Shown: one piece after another, positions 1-8,365 of the stretch
Layout: each line of letters begins with the position of its first letter
Numbering within the stretch: position 1 is the stretch's first letter
NCBI RefSeq assembly: GCF_014655295.1
Contig: NZ_BNBI01000004.1
Location: 1 to 64,000 of the forward strand
Source of the DNA: Streptomyces fumanus
GTDB taxonomy: Bacteria; Actinomycetota; Actinomycetes; Streptomycetales; Streptomycetaceae
DNA: 64,000 bases
Direction of reading: 5' to 3'
The notes under the pieces: generated by a model
Told to the model about the DNA's origin: nothing
Database searches by the model: none
Seen by the model: the letters and a program-made list of their open reading frames with translations, nothing else
Position numbers and translations under genes: made by a program

Positions 1-1
1 G

Positions 2-1108
2 GGCGTCCAGGTCCCGGTCGGCCAGGTACCGGGCGGCGGCGAGCTGGTTGACGGTCGGGCGCGGGCCCGCGCGGCGCGGGCCGCGGCGAAGAAGGCGGCG
101 GCCCGCCGGGCGGCGGCCCGGAAGGCGGCGGCCCGGCCCAAGCCGCGGGCCAAGCCCCGCTCCCAGCCGAGGCCGCGGCCCAAGCCGCGGCAGGTGCAGC
201 GGGCGGTGAAGAAGGTCGCCAAGGAGGTCCGGGAGGAGGCCAAGGAGAGCGCCAAGGAGGAGGTGCAGACCCAGATCCAGGGCGAGAGCTGCGAGTTCAA
301 CAGCTTCCGGCCCGGAACGCTGGTGCTGATGGCCGACGGCTCCACCAAGCCGATCGAGAAGGTCAGGGCCGGCGACAAGGTGGTGGCCACCGACCCGAGG
401 ACGGGGAAGACCACCGTCCAGACGGCCGCGGCGACCATCACCGGCAAGGGCCGCAAGGACCTGGTCCGCATCACCCTCAAGGTCCATGACGGCTCCTCCG
501 CCGCCAAGACCTCGACCACCACGGTCACCGCCACGGCCGGCCACCCGTTCTGGGTGCCGACCCTGCGGGAGTGGGTCGACGCGGGTGACCTCGAGCCCGG
601 CCAGTGGGTCCGGACGTCCTCCGGCACCTGGATCCAGATCGCCACGGTCGAGGCGTGGACGGCGCCCGTGGCGACGGTCCACAACCTCACGGTCACCGAC
701 GTCCACACGTACTACGTGCTGGCGGGGCCGGTCCCGGTCCTGGTGCACAACGCCAAGTGCAAGACCGTCGCGGAGAACGACGCGGGCCGGTTCGGGGACC
801 TCAACCCCGGTCAGCCCGGTGACGGCCTGGAGGCCCACCACATGCCGCAGGACGGTCTCGGCTTCCTCGCCCGCAACGAGGGCGGCGCCATCGTGATGAA
901 GGCGTCCGACCACGCGCTGACGAGGACGTACAAGAGCCGGGGCCGGCGCACCAAGCGGCTGGAGGCGGGTCTTCCGTTCCGTACGGTGCTGGCGCGCGAC
1001 ATCTGGGACATGCGCCGGATCGGGCAGATCCAGTACGGCGATCCCGGTTACTTCAACACCGGAATCCGGCGGCTGCTCGCCTATTACCGCAGAATAGGCA
1101 TGATCTAG
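2..1108 (+). CDS. Polymorphic toxin, C-terminal part: Hint domain plus nuclease-like tip (5' partial)
   Basis: The frame is open from the left edge, so the start lies outside the window. The visible 368 residues begin with a low-complexity Ala/Lys/Arg/Pro stretch and a charged helix. A Hint (hedgehog/intein) domain runs from a Cys near residue 97 (CEFNSFRPGT) through GHPFWVP to the closing VLVHN at about base 751. Such domains release the C-terminal toxin of RHS/PT-type exported proteins. The remaining ~118 residues carry an EAHHMPQ motif resembling the AHH/HNH-EndoVII nuclease toxins, with a basic stretch after it. That makes it a probable nucleic-acid-cutting tip, assigned only by motif. 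A candidate immunity gene follows directly. The Hint call is firm; the nuclease class is tentative. Confidence 0.8.
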   Translation, partial: GVQVPVGQVPGGGELVDGRARARAARAAAKKAAARRAAARKAAARPKPRAKPRSQPRPRPKPRQVQRAVKKVAKEVREEAKESAKEEVQTQIQGESCEFNSFRPGTLVLMADGSTKPIEKVRAGDKVVATDPRTGKTTVQTAAATITGKGRKDLVRITLKVHDGSSAAKTSTTTVTATAGHPFWVPTLREWVDAGDLEPGQWVRTSSGTWIQIATVEAWTAPVATVHNLTVTDVHTYYVLAGPVPVLVHNAKCKTVAENDAGRFGDLNPGQPGDGLEAHHMPQDGLGFLARNEGGAIVMKASDHALTRTYKSRGRRTKRLEAGLPFRTVLARDIWDMRRIGQIQYGDPGYFNTGIRRLLAYYRRIGMI

Positions 1109-1118
1109 CCCCGGCGGA

Positions 1119-1152
1119 CGCCCGTGGCACGGAATATTCCGTGCCACGGGCG
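1119..1152. terminator. 34-bp perfect palindrome between toxin and immunity gene
   Basis: Bases 1119-1135 are the exact reverse complement of 1136-1152, centred on AATATT, starting 11 bases after the toxin stop. It can fold into a ~15-bp hairpin and probably ends or attenuates the toxin transcript. There is no T-run, which is usual in Streptomyces. It also reaches to 19 bases before the downstream start, so a role in separate expression of the immunity gene is possible. Confidence 0.65.
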
Positions 1153-1170
1153 CTCTGCTATCGTGGCCGC

Positions 1171-1749
1171 ATGTCCCGGTCCGCTGAATTGCTGCGACGT
1201 ATACGCGAGGACGAGAATCTCACCGAACTCCTCGCCCACCACTTCGAATTCGACATCCGGCGCACCGCATACACGGACGCCCCGCGGCTCGCGTCCGGCG
1301 CGCCGCTGGAAATGATTGCCGGGGATTTCGCGGGCGGCGCATTCTATGAGAGCGGCGACGGAGCCGACCGGCCGGTGTGGTATGCCGGAAGTGAAGGCGA
1401 GGCGGGCATTATCGCCCCGGATCTCCGCGAAGCGCTCGTCCTTCTGATCGGCCTGCCGTACTGGCGGGACTGCCTGAAATTCTCGGACGACGGCGACCTG
1501 GACGCCATGCGGACCGCCGCCTCCTTCCTCCAGCGCGACCTGCTCGCCGGCGACCCGGAGCTGCCGTCCGCGCAGCGGCGGGCCGCCGAGGCGCTCGGGC
1601 TGGCCGTCGAGCCCGTACCGGTCCTGGTGGAGCGCCTGCACGCGACCGTGCGCGACACCGGTTCCGCCGACCTCTTCCTCGACGACACCGGGGAGTACGA
1701 CGGACTGTTCGGCCCGTTCCCGCCGAGCCGCAACCCCCGCTGGCGGTGA
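1171..1749 (+). CDS. Probable immunity protein for the preceding toxin
   Basis: This 192-residue soluble protein lies directly downstream of the toxin tip in the position expected for a cognate immunity protein. It has no signal peptide or membrane segment. The middle (GDFAGGAFYES, VWYAGSEGEAG, then an acidic/hydrophobic helix LREALVLLIGLPYWRDCL) recalls SUKH-type immunity proteins, but I cannot assign the family firmly. The first ~110 codons use more A/T-ending codons (att, gaa, aat) than the neighbours, a common sign of horizontally moving toxin-immunity cassettes. ATG 1171 is preferred to an upstream GTG at 1141 that falls inside the palindrome. Confidence 0.6.
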   Translation: MSRSAELLRRIREDENLTELLAHHFEFDIRRTAYTDAPRLASGAPLEMIAGDFAGGAFYESGDGADRPVWYAGSEGEAGIIAPDLREALVLLIGLPYWRDCLKFSDDGDLDAMRTAASFLQRDLLAGDPELPSAQRRAAEALGLAVEPVPVLVERLHATVRDTGSADLFLDDTGEYDGLFGPFPPSRNPRWR

Positions 1750-1834
1750 CCGCGCCCGCCGTTCGGATGGCGGCGGGAGGGCGGCACGGTGCCGTCGGCC
1801 CGGGTCCGGCCCCGCCGGGTGCCAGGGTCGGACC

Positions 1835-2812
1835 ATGGACATCGGGTACAAACTGGCCTCCGAGGCGTTCGGACCGGAGGAACTCATCCGCCAGGCGGTG
1901 CGCGCCGAGGCGGCCGGCTTCGACTTCGTCGAGATGAGCGACCACTTCCACCCCTGGCTGGACGTGCAGGGACACTCCTCCTTCACCTGGACCGTGCTGG
2001 GCGCCATCGCGGCCAGGACCGAACGCATCGGCCTGGTGACCGGCGTGACCTGTCCCACCGTCCGCTACCACCCCGCGGTCGTCGCGCAGGCCGCGGCGAC
2101 CCTCGCACTGGTCTCCGGCGGCCGGTTCGTCCTCGGCGTCGGCTCCGGCGAACGCCTCAACGAGCACGTCGTCGGCCCCGGCTTCCCCGAGACCGTCCGC
2201 GGCCGGCACGAGCTGCTGCGCGAGGCCCTGGAGATCATCCGCCTGCTGTGGCGCGGCGGCTACCACTCCTACGAGGGCAAGCACCTGCGCCTGGCGGACG
2301 CCCGGGTCTTCGACCTGCCCGAGCAACTCCCCCTGATCGCCGTGGCGGCCAGCGGCCCGAAGTCGGCGGGCATCGCCGCCGAACTCGGGGACGGCCTGTT
2401 CGCCACCGAGGACAAGGCGTCGATCGTCCGGCACTACCGGACCGCCGGCGGCTCCGGACCCGGCTACGCGGAGGTGCCGATGGCCTGGGCCCCGGACGAA
2501 CGGTCCGCCGCCGAGGAGGCCCTGCGCACCTCCCGGTGGGCGCTGACGGGGTGGAAGGTGATGAGCGAACTGCCCAACCCCGCCAACTTCGAGGCCGCCA
2601 CCACCACGGTCCGCGTCGAGGACATCCTGGGCAAGTTCGCCTGCGGCCCCGACCCGGACCGCTACCTGGCGGCCGCCCAGCGGTACGTCGACGCGGGCTT
2701 CGACCGGCTGGTGCTGCAGAACGCGGGCCCCGACCCCGACGGTTTCATCGACTTCTACCAGCGCGAACTCGCCGAGCCGCTGCGTGCGTTGCGCCCGTCC
2801 GGCGCCGCCTAG
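1835..2812 (+). CDS. F420-dependent LLM-class oxidoreductase, glucose-6-phosphate dehydrogenase-like
   Basis: A 325-residue luciferase-like (TIM-barrel) protein. The N-terminal SDHFHPW segment matches the F420-dependent glucose-6-phosphate dehydrogenase active-site His and Trp, and GSGERLNEH supplies the equivalent Glu. These enzymes oxidise a sugar phosphate or other alcohol and pass hydride to coenzyme F420. The substrate cannot be told from sequence, because many Streptomyces paralogues act on other compounds. It stands alone and converges with the beta-propeller gene, with only 10 bases between the two 3' ends. Confidence 0.8.
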   Translation: MDIGYKLASEAFGPEELIRQAVRAEAAGFDFVEMSDHFHPWLDVQGHSSFTWTVLGAIAARTERIGLVTGVTCPTVRYHPAVVAQAAATLALVSGGRFVLGVGSGERLNEHVVGPGFPETVRGRHELLREALEIIRLLWRGGYHSYEGKHLRLADARVFDLPEQLPLIAVAASGPKSAGIAAELGDGLFATEDKASIVRHYRTAGGSGPGYAEVPMAWAPDERSAAEEALRTSRWALTGWKVMSELPNPANFEAATTTVRVEDILGKFACGPDPDRYLAAAQRYVDAGFDRLVLQNAGPDPDGFIDFYQRELAEPLRALRPSGAA

Positions 2813-2822
2813 GCGGGCCGTC

Positions 2823-4028
2823 TCACCGGCCCACGGGATCGCCCTCGCCGCCGTCGCCCGGGGCGCGCAGGACCGCGTGACCGCCGTGATCGAGCGGCGT
2901 CCCCAGATGCAGGCGGGACGCCTCCCGGCCCGTCGCCGCGTCGACCAGGTGGACCTCGCCGTGGCCGCCCCGGGTGACGGCGACCCAGTCGGACCCCGGC
3001 GAAGCGGCCACCGCCCGGCGCTGGACGCCCTCCCAGGGGGTGCCGCCGCGCCGGGGGGCACCGGCCATCGCGGGCAGGGGGACGCGGCGGGCGGTGTGAG
3101 CGGCGTCCAGGAGGATCAGTTCGTCGCCGTCGGGATGGATACGGGTGAAGGCGGTGTGGTGCCGGGCCAGGGCCAGGCGGAACACCAGGCCGGGGCCGAG
3201 TTCGGTGCGTACCGTGCGGCCCGTGCCGAGGTCGTGGCACCACGCCTCGTTGGTCCACTCCGGCCACCGCAGCGGGTCCCCGGGGCCGCCGCGCAGCGTG
3301 GACCACAGGGCCCGTCGCCGGGGGTCGAGGCGCAGGTACCAGCCCCGCCCGGACGACCCCCACGGGAGCACCGCCTCCGCAACGAGCGTGTCACCTTCCC
3401 GGCGGGCCCGGTGCACCCCCTCGCCCGTCGCCGCGAACACCCGCCCGGCCTCCGGGTCCTGGGCGTCCCCGTGCCCGTCGTCCGGCAGCGGCAGCCGGTG
3501 GTGCGGCTCGGCCACGGGGCAGCCGGGCGGGGCCGCCAGCAGATCGGCGAAGCTGTGCGCGGCCAGCGCGCCGGGCTCCCGGTGCCGCAGCACGACCAGC
3601 GGATCGCCGCCACCCAGCACCGTGACGCCCGGCTCGCCCGTGCGGGTACGGACCCTCGCCACCTCTCCGGTCGCCCGGTCGACCACCGTCACCAGGTCCG
3701 ACCAGGGCGTGCCGTTCGCGCCCAGACCGGTGGTGACGGCCAGCCGGCGGCCGGCCGGGTCGCCGGCCAGGTGCTCGGCGGGCACGGCCACCGGGACGGC
3801 GGATTCCACCAGCCGCTCGCCGTGGGGATCGAGCACCAGCAGCTCGCCCCTGCGGTCGTCGACACAGGCCACCCGCCCGCCCGGCAGCGCCAGGAACCCG
3901 GCGTGCTCGGAGAGGTGACGCCCGGTCAGACGCCCGATCCGCTCCCCGTCCGGCACGGTCAGCACATGGACGGACCCCGCCCGGTGATCGGCGACGAACA
4001 GCACGGCGGGCGGGACGGCGGTGGTCAT
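2823..4028 (-). CDS. Beta-propeller protein, divergent from the metal-importer operon
   Basis: 401 residues, made of repeated short beta-strand units (LFVADHRAGSVHVL, GRVACVDDRRGELLVLDPHG, VHLVDAATGREASRLHLG) as in YVTN/quinoprotein-type propellers, with several scattered His residues. No signal peptide is visible, so it is probably cytosolic. ATG 4028 has a strong GGAGG 6 bases upstream; an upstream start at 4085 lacks this. It diverges from the importer operon across a Zur/Fur-like element at 4096-4110 and so is probably co-regulated. The opening VADH...V.VL resembles the zinc chaperone AztD, another propeller found beside zinc importers. That comparison is from memory and needs a structural search. 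Confidence 0.65.
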   Translation of the reverse strand: MTTAVPPAVLFVADHRAGSVHVLTVPDGERIGRLTGRHLSEHAGFLALPGGRVACVDDRRGELLVLDPHGERLVESAVPVAVPAEHLAGDPAGRRLAVTTGLGANGTPWSDLVTVVDRATGEVARVRTRTGEPGVTVLGGGDPLVVLRHREPGALAAHSFADLLAAPPGCPVAEPHHRLPLPDDGHGDAQDPEAGRVFAATGEGVHRARREGDTLVAEAVLPWGSSGRGWYLRLDPRRRALWSTLRGGPGDPLRWPEWTNEAWCHDLGTGRTVRTELGPGLVFRLALARHHTAFTRIHPDGDELILLDAAHTARRVPLPAMAGAPRRGGTPWEGVQRRAVAASPGSDWVAVTRGGHGEVHLVDAATGREASRLHLGTPLDHGGHAVLRAPGDGGEGDPVGR

Positions 4029-4095
4029 GGGGCCTCCAGGGGCACATAGCGGCGGACAGCGGCGGGCACGAAGCGGCGGACACACGGCGGCTTTG

Positions 4096-4110
4096 TGAAA
4101 ACGATTATCA
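4096..4110. promoter_or_regulatory. Zur/Fur-type operator in the divergent promoter region
   Basis: TGAAAACGATTATCA is a 7-1-7 imperfect inverted repeat (5 of 7 pairs) close to the actinobacterial Zur box (TGAAAAT.ATTTTCA type). It does not look like the TTAGGTTAGGCTAACCTAA iron box of IdeR/DmdR. It lies 48 bases before the importer start (4158) and 68 before the divergent propeller gene (4028). A closer match stands at 8156. Confidence 0.6.
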
Positions 4111-4157
4111 TGTATCTTCGTGGCGTTCCGGCTCCCCGAGAAGAAGCGAGGGCTTCG

Positions 4158-5132
4158 ATGCTGCGCTCACCGTCCCGATGTGTCCGAGGCTGGATCGCCG
4201 CGGTGGCACTGATCCCGCTCCTGGCCAACTGCGGCACCTCCGCCGGACCCGCGGGCGCGGACGGCACCCCCGCCCCGAGGACCGAGGTCACGGTCGAACC
4301 CATCGAGGCGACCACCCGGCTGACCGACACCGCGGGCGTCGACGTCTCCCTGGAGGAGCGGCCCGAGCGGATCGTCTGCCTCTTCGCGCTCTGCGACGAC
4401 ATCCTCACCGAACTGGGCATCGTCCCCGTCGCCACCAACAGCGCGCTGCTCGCCCACCCCGGCTTCCTCGGCGAGCGGAAGGCGAAGGGCGTCGACGTCA
4501 TACCCGGCGGGTTCATCGCCCCCGAGGTGGAGGCGATCCTCTCCCACAAGCCCGACCTCGTGATCGGCCTGGGCGACACGCACGGCAAGCTGGCCCCGGC
4601 GCTCAAGGACGCCACCACGTTCTGGGCGATGCAGCCCGAGTCCTGGCAGGACAGCGTGGGTTACCTGCGCGATGTCGCCGCGCTCACCGGCCGCACCGCC
4701 GAGGGCGAGAAGGCGGAGCGGGCCTTCCGCGCCAAGCTCGCCGCGGCCGAGAAGTCCCCGAGCGAGAAGACCGCCCTGGTCATCTACGGCAGCGACGAGA
4801 ACTTCGGCGTCGCCACCCCCGACACGGACGTGACCGCCAGCCTGTTCCCCAAGCTCGCCGACTACCCCTGGAAGTCCCGTGGCGTGGAGGGCAGTTACAG
4901 CCTGGAGGAGATCCTCGCCGCCGACGTCGACGTGCTGTTCGTCGAGACGATGAGCTTCGGCGACACCGACGGCACCCTCTCGGAGAAGCTGGCCGACAAC
5001 CCCCTGTGGGGCAGGATCCCCGCGGTGCGCGAGGGCCGGGTCCACGAGGTCGACTCCGAGGTGTGGGCCAAGGGCCGCGGCACCCGCTCCCTGGGCATCG
5101 TCCTCGACGAGGCCACGGCCGCGCTGCGATGA
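4158..5132 (+). CDS. Metal-complex ABC importer, substrate-binding lipoprotein (FecB/BtuF type)
   Basis: 324 residues with a lipoprotein signal: basic n-region, hydrophobic stretch, and LLANC as lipobox near residue 25. The mature part starts with the TDTAGVDVSLEERPERIV signature of class III periplasmic-binding proteins for siderophores, haem and cobalamin. It should capture a chelated metal outside the membrane and pass it to the two permeases that follow. The listed start is ATG 4158 with GCGAGG upstream; an in-frame ATG-rich extension to 4095 would begin inside the operator. The stop overlaps the next start (ATGA). Confidence 0.85.
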   Translation: MLRSPSRCVRGWIAAVALIPLLANCGTSAGPAGADGTPAPRTEVTVEPIEATTRLTDTAGVDVSLEERPERIVCLFALCDDILTELGIVPVATNSALLAHPGFLGERKAKGVDVIPGGFIAPEVEAILSHKPDLVIGLGDTHGKLAPALKDATTFWAMQPESWQDSVGYLRDVAALTGRTAEGEKAERAFRAKLAAAEKSPSEKTALVIYGSDENFGVATPDTDVTASLFPKLADYPWKSRGVEGSYSLEEILAADVDVLFVETMSFGDTDGTLSEKLADNPLWGRIPAVREGRVHEVDSEVWAKGRGTRSLGIVLDEATAALR

Positions 5133-6310
5133 GGACACCCGAGCCGGACGCGAGCACGCCACCGTCCGCGCGCCGACGCGTCGTCTCCGCTCAACTCCTC
5201 CTGCTCGTCGTGCTGTTGGCCGCGTCGTCCATCTGCGCCCTGAGCCTCGGCACCCCCCGGGTCCCGCCGCATCTGCTGCCCGGCGCGCTGCTGGACGGGG
5301 ACACCACCCTCGCCGGCCTCGTCGTCGGCGAACTGCGCGTCCCCCGGCTGGTGCTCGCCCTGATCGCCGGCACCTGCCTGGGCGCGGCGGGGCTCGTCCT
5401 CCAGGAGGCGCTGCGCAACCCCCTGGCCGTACCGGAGATGCTGGGCGTGTCGTCGGGGGCGGCGCTCGGGGTGGCCGCGCCGCTCGTGCTGTCCCTGTCG
5501 CTGCCCGCCGTCGTCCAGCCCCTGCTGGCCATCGGCGGGGCCGCGCTCGGCGGCGGGCTCACCCTGCTCGCCGCCGGGCTGGGCCGGGGCCCGTCCGCCG
5601 TCCTGCTGACCGGCGCCGCGGTCGCCGCCGCGCTCCAGGCCGCGCTGCTGGTGCTGATGGTCATGGCCGACCAGCTCGACCTCCAGCTCATCTACCGCTA
5701 CTTGCTCGGCTCCCTCTCCGCCCGCACCTGGGACGACGTCACCGGACTGTGGCCGTGGCTGCTGCTGTCGGTCCCCGCGCTGGTGCTGTGCGCGCCGGTG
5801 CTCTCGGTGCTCAGGCTGGGCGACGAGGACGCGCGGGCGCTGGGCGTGCGCGCCCGGCGGGCCCGGCTGGCGGCCCTGGCCATCGCCGTCGTGCTGATCG
5901 CGCCGGTGACGGCGGTGTGCGGGCCGGTGGCCTGGGTCGGGTTCCTCGCGCCGCACCTGGCGCGACGGTTCGCCCCGGCGGCGGGTGCCGTGCGCTGGCT
6001 GCCCTGGTCCGCGGCCTGGGGCGCCGCCGTGGTGGCCGTCGCCGACGTACCGGCCCGGCTGGCCCTGGCCCCCGTGGAGACCCCGGCCGGCGCCTGGACC
6101 GCCCTGCTCGGCGTACCGGCGGGGGTGGCCCTGCTGCGGTCGGGACGACGCGGATCGGGCGGCGGGCGTGCGGGAGGTGGGCCGGCGGTCGGAAGACGTG
6201 CGGTCGGTGGGCGTGCGGCTGGTGGACCCGCGGGTGCGCCGTCCGTGTCCGCCGTCCGCCCCGGCGGGACACCGGCGCCCGGCCCCCGGAGCACGGAGGG
6301 GGCGCGATGA
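5129..6310 (+). CDS. FecCD-family ABC importer permease, first subunit
   Basis: 393 residues with about nine or ten hydrophobic segments and the family motifs RVPRLVLALIAGTCLGAAGLVLQEALRNPLA and VAWVGFLAPHLARRF (the cytoplasmic coupling region). It forms the membrane channel with the next gene product. The last ~55 residues are an unusual Gly/Arg/Pro-rich tail after the final membrane segment, absent from ordinary family members. ATGA overlap with the binding protein and with the next permease indicates translational coupling. Confidence 0.88.
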   Translation: MRTPEPDASTPPSARRRVVSAQLLLLVVLLAASSICALSLGTPRVPPHLLPGALLDGDTTLAGLVVGELRVPRLVLALIAGTCLGAAGLVLQEALRNPLAVPEMLGVSSGAALGVAAPLVLSLSLPAVVQPLLAIGGAALGGGLTLLAAGLGRGPSAVLLTGAAVAAALQAALLVLMVMADQLDLQLIYRYLLGSLSARTWDDVTGLWPWLLLSVPALVLCAPVLSVLRLGDEDARALGVRARRARLAALAIAVVLIAPVTAVCGPVAWVGFLAPHLARRFAPAAGAVRWLPWSAAWGAAVVAVADVPARLALAPVETPAGAWTALLGVPAGVALLRSGRRGSGGGRAGGGPAVGRRAVGGRAAGGPAGAPSVSAVRPGGTPAPGPRSTEGAR

Positions 6311-7314
6311 GCCGCCGTCTCGCGCTGCTCGCGGTGCTGGCCGTGCTCTGCGCCGGAGCCGAGCTGGTGGCCGGGCGCGGTATGGCTCCGGGCGCCGTCT
6401 GGGACGTACTGGCCGGGGGCGGTGACGCGACGGAGCGGCACATCCTGCTCCAGCTCCGGGTGCCCCGGCTGCTGGTGTCGCTGGGCGCGGGCGCGTGTCT
6501 CGCGGTGGCCGGGCTGGTCCTGCAGTCGGCCCTGCGCAACCCCCTCGCCGGGCCCGAGGTGACGGGCGTGACACCGGGCGCGGTGCTCGGAGCGGTCACC
6601 GCGACGGGGCTCGGGCTGGCCGGGTGGGACTCGCCCCTGGCCGTGGTCGTCGCCGCCTGCGCGGGCGGCTGCACCGGGGCGGCGCTGCTCTGGCTGCTGG
6701 CCGGGCGCGGCGGCGGCGACCCGGCGAGCACCGCCGTGCACGGGGTGCTGGTGTCGGCGGTGCTCGGCGGGCTCACCGCCATGGTGCTGCTGGTGGCGCC
6801 CGGCGAACTCGGCAGCGTCGTCCAGTGGCTGATCGGCACCACCGAGGGCCGGGTGTGGCAGCACTGGCACCTGCTGTGGCCGTGGGCGCTGGCCTGGGGC
6901 ACCGCCGCCTGGCTGCTGGCCGGCCCGCTGACCCTGCTGCGCTGCGGCGACGACACCGCCCTGGCCGCCGGGCTGTCCGTCCGGCGGGCCCGCACCCTCG
7001 CCCTGCTGTGCGCGGTGGCGCTGACGGCGGGCGCGGTGGCCGCCGTCGGCGCCCTGGGCTTCGTCGGGCTGCTCGCCCCGCACCTCGCGGTGGCCGTCCT
7101 CGGCGCCGACCTGCGGGTGACCCTGCCCGGCGCGGCCCTGGTGGGCGCGGTCGTGGTGGGCGGGGCGGACGCGGCGGCGCAGCTCTTCTCACGCCTGCCG
7201 GTGCCCGCCCTGGACTCCGGGCGGCTCGTCCTGCCGGTCGGGGCGCTCACCGCCTGCCTCGGGGCCGTGCTGCTGCTGATCGTCGTACGCCGCACCCCGG
7301 ACCGGACGTTCTGA
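6307..7314 (+). CDS. FecCD-family ABC importer permease, second subunit
   Basis: 335 residues and clearly paralogous to the preceding gene: RVPRLLVSLGAGACLAVAGLVLQSALRNPLAGPE near the N-terminus, ALGFVGLLAPHLA near residue 255, and about nine membrane segments. Heterodimeric permeases of this type are common for siderophore importers. It starts within the stop of the first permease (ATGA), and the ATPase gene follows 19 bases later. Confidence 0.88.
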   Translation: MSRRLALLAVLAVLCAGAELVAGRGMAPGAVWDVLAGGGDATERHILLQLRVPRLLVSLGAGACLAVAGLVLQSALRNPLAGPEVTGVTPGAVLGAVTATGLGLAGWDSPLAVVVAACAGGCTGAALLWLLAGRGGGDPASTAVHGVLVSAVLGGLTAMVLLVAPGELGSVVQWLIGTTEGRVWQHWHLLWPWALAWGTAAWLLAGPLTLLRCGDDTALAAGLSVRRARTLALLCAVALTAGAVAAVGALGFVGLLAPHLAVAVLGADLRVTLPGAALVGAVVVGGADAAAQLFSRLPVPALDSGRLVLPVGALTACLGAVLLLIVVRRTPDRTF

Positions 7315-7333
7315 TGTCGACGGAGGACAGACC

Positions 7334-8158
7334 ATGACCGAACCCGTGGGGATCCGCCTGGAGGGCATCCACTTCGGCTACCCCGCCCGGCCCGTGCTCC
7401 AGGGCGTCGACCTGACGGTCCGGCCGGGCGAACTGACCGCGCTCACCGGCCTGAACGGCTGCGGCAAGTCGACCCTGCTGCGGCTCGCCGCCGGACTGCT
7501 GCGGCCGCACCGGGGACGCGTCCTGCTCGGCGGGGAGGACCTCGCCCGGCTCTCCCGGCGCGCCACGGCCCGCCGGGTGGCCCTGCTGCACCAGACCGCC
7601 CCCGCCGTGCCGGGCATGACGGTACGTCACCTGGTGCGCCAGGGGCGGTACGCGGCCCGGGGCCCGCTCGGCATGCTGCGCGAGGGCGACGATCCCGTCG
7701 TCCTCCGGGCGCTGCGCGACGTCGGGGTGGAGCAGTGGGCCGACCGGGAGGTCGACGCCCTCTCCGGGGGTGAACGGCAGCGGGTGCGGCTGGCGATGGC
7801 GCTCGCCCAGGACACCCGGGTGCTGCTGCTGGACGAGCCGACCACGTACCTCGATCTGCACCATCAGCTCGATGTGCTGCGGACGGTGGTCCGGCTGCGC
7901 GCGGAACGCGGCCTGACGGTGGTGATGGTGCTGCACGACCTGGGCCACGCCGCCCGGTTCGCCGAGCGGATCGTCGCGCTGCGCGAGGGCCGGGTGGTGG
8001 CCGACGGGACACCGGAGGAGGTCGTCACACCGGAGCTGCTGGCCGATGTGCTGCGGGTGGCCGGCCGGGTGGGCCGGGACCCCGAGGGGGGCTGGCCGGT
8101 GTGTTACCCGGATCACCCGCTGCCCGATCATCCGGTGCCCCAGAACACTAGAATATGA
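7334..8158 (+). CDS. FecE-type ABC importer ATPase
   Basis: 274 residues: Walker [14 protein letters not shown] near residue 40, signature [18 protein letters not shown] near 143, Walker [21 protein letters not shown], and an H-loop [13 protein letters not shown]. It energises uptake through the two FecCD permeases. GGAGG stands 8 bases before ATG 7334. Its TGA stop is the first triplet of the operator at 8156, so the 3' end of this gene and the control element of the peptide gene share bases. Confidence 0.9.
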   Translation: MTEPVGIRLEGIHFGYPARPVLQGVDLTVRPGELTALTGLNGCGKSTLLRLAAGLLRPHRGRVLLGGEDLARLSRRATARRVALLHQTAPAVPGMTVRHLVRQGRYAARGPLGMLREGDDPVVLRALRDVGVEQWADREVDALSGGERQRVRLAMALAQDTRVLLLDEPTTYLDLHHQLDVLRTVVRLRAERGLTVVMVLHDLGHAARFAERIVALREGRVVADGTPEEVVTPELLADVLRVAGRVGRDPEGGWPVCYPDHPLPDHPVPQNTRI

Positions 8159-8170
8159 AAATCATATTCA
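8151..8170. promoter_or_regulatory. Zur/Fur-type operator before the RiPP precursor gene
   Basis: TGAAAATCATATTCA (8156-8170) is a 7-1-7 inverted repeat with 6 of 7 pairs matching, very close to the Streptomyces Zur box. An overlapping exact palindrome, GAATATGA-aaa-TCATATTC, covers 8151-8169. It is an AT-rich island 63 bases before the peptide start. Together with the element at 4096 it predicts that importer and peptide respond to the same metal regulator, most simply zinc through Zur. The regulator itself is not in the window. Confidence 0.65.
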
Positions 8171-8232
8171 CTAGAGTGTTGTTCGCGGCGCTCGACCGGG
8201 TGCCGCAACCGCCTTCCTCACAAGGAGAGTTC

Positions 8233-8346
8233 ATGGACAACGAGCAGGTCTTCACGCCGATCGCCGACCCCGGTCAGCTCGCCCACGACTCCGCCTCCCA
8301 CTCCAACGCCCTCGTCGAGAACCCCTTCGACGACACCGAGGAGTGA
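8233..8346 (+). CDS. Putative RiPP (TOMM) precursor peptide, 37 residues
   Basis: A short acidic peptide with an excellent ribosome site (AAGGAGAG) ahead of ATG 8233 and no hydrophobic segment. The N-terminal half (MDNEQVFTPIADPGQL) looks like a recognition leader. The second half holds Ser20, Ser22 and Ser24 between His18 and His23, then an acidic tail rich in Asp and Glu. There is no Cys, so any azol(in)es would come from Ser/Thr. It is the first gene after a Zur/Fur-like operator and is followed by a hairpin and the full set of azole-forming enzymes. Identity as the substrate rests on position, size and composition, not on a recognised family. Confidence 0.7.
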   Translation: MDNEQVFTPIADPGQLAHDSASHSNALVENPFDDTEE

Positions 8347-8365
8347 GTGCGAGCTGATTCCTGAC

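Noticed and set aside
4096..8170. Iron (IdeR/DmdR) control of the importer
   Set aside because: The elements are TGAAAA...TCA type with a single central base, not the 19-bp TTAGGTTAGGCTAACCTAA type, so Zur/Fur-like control fits better.
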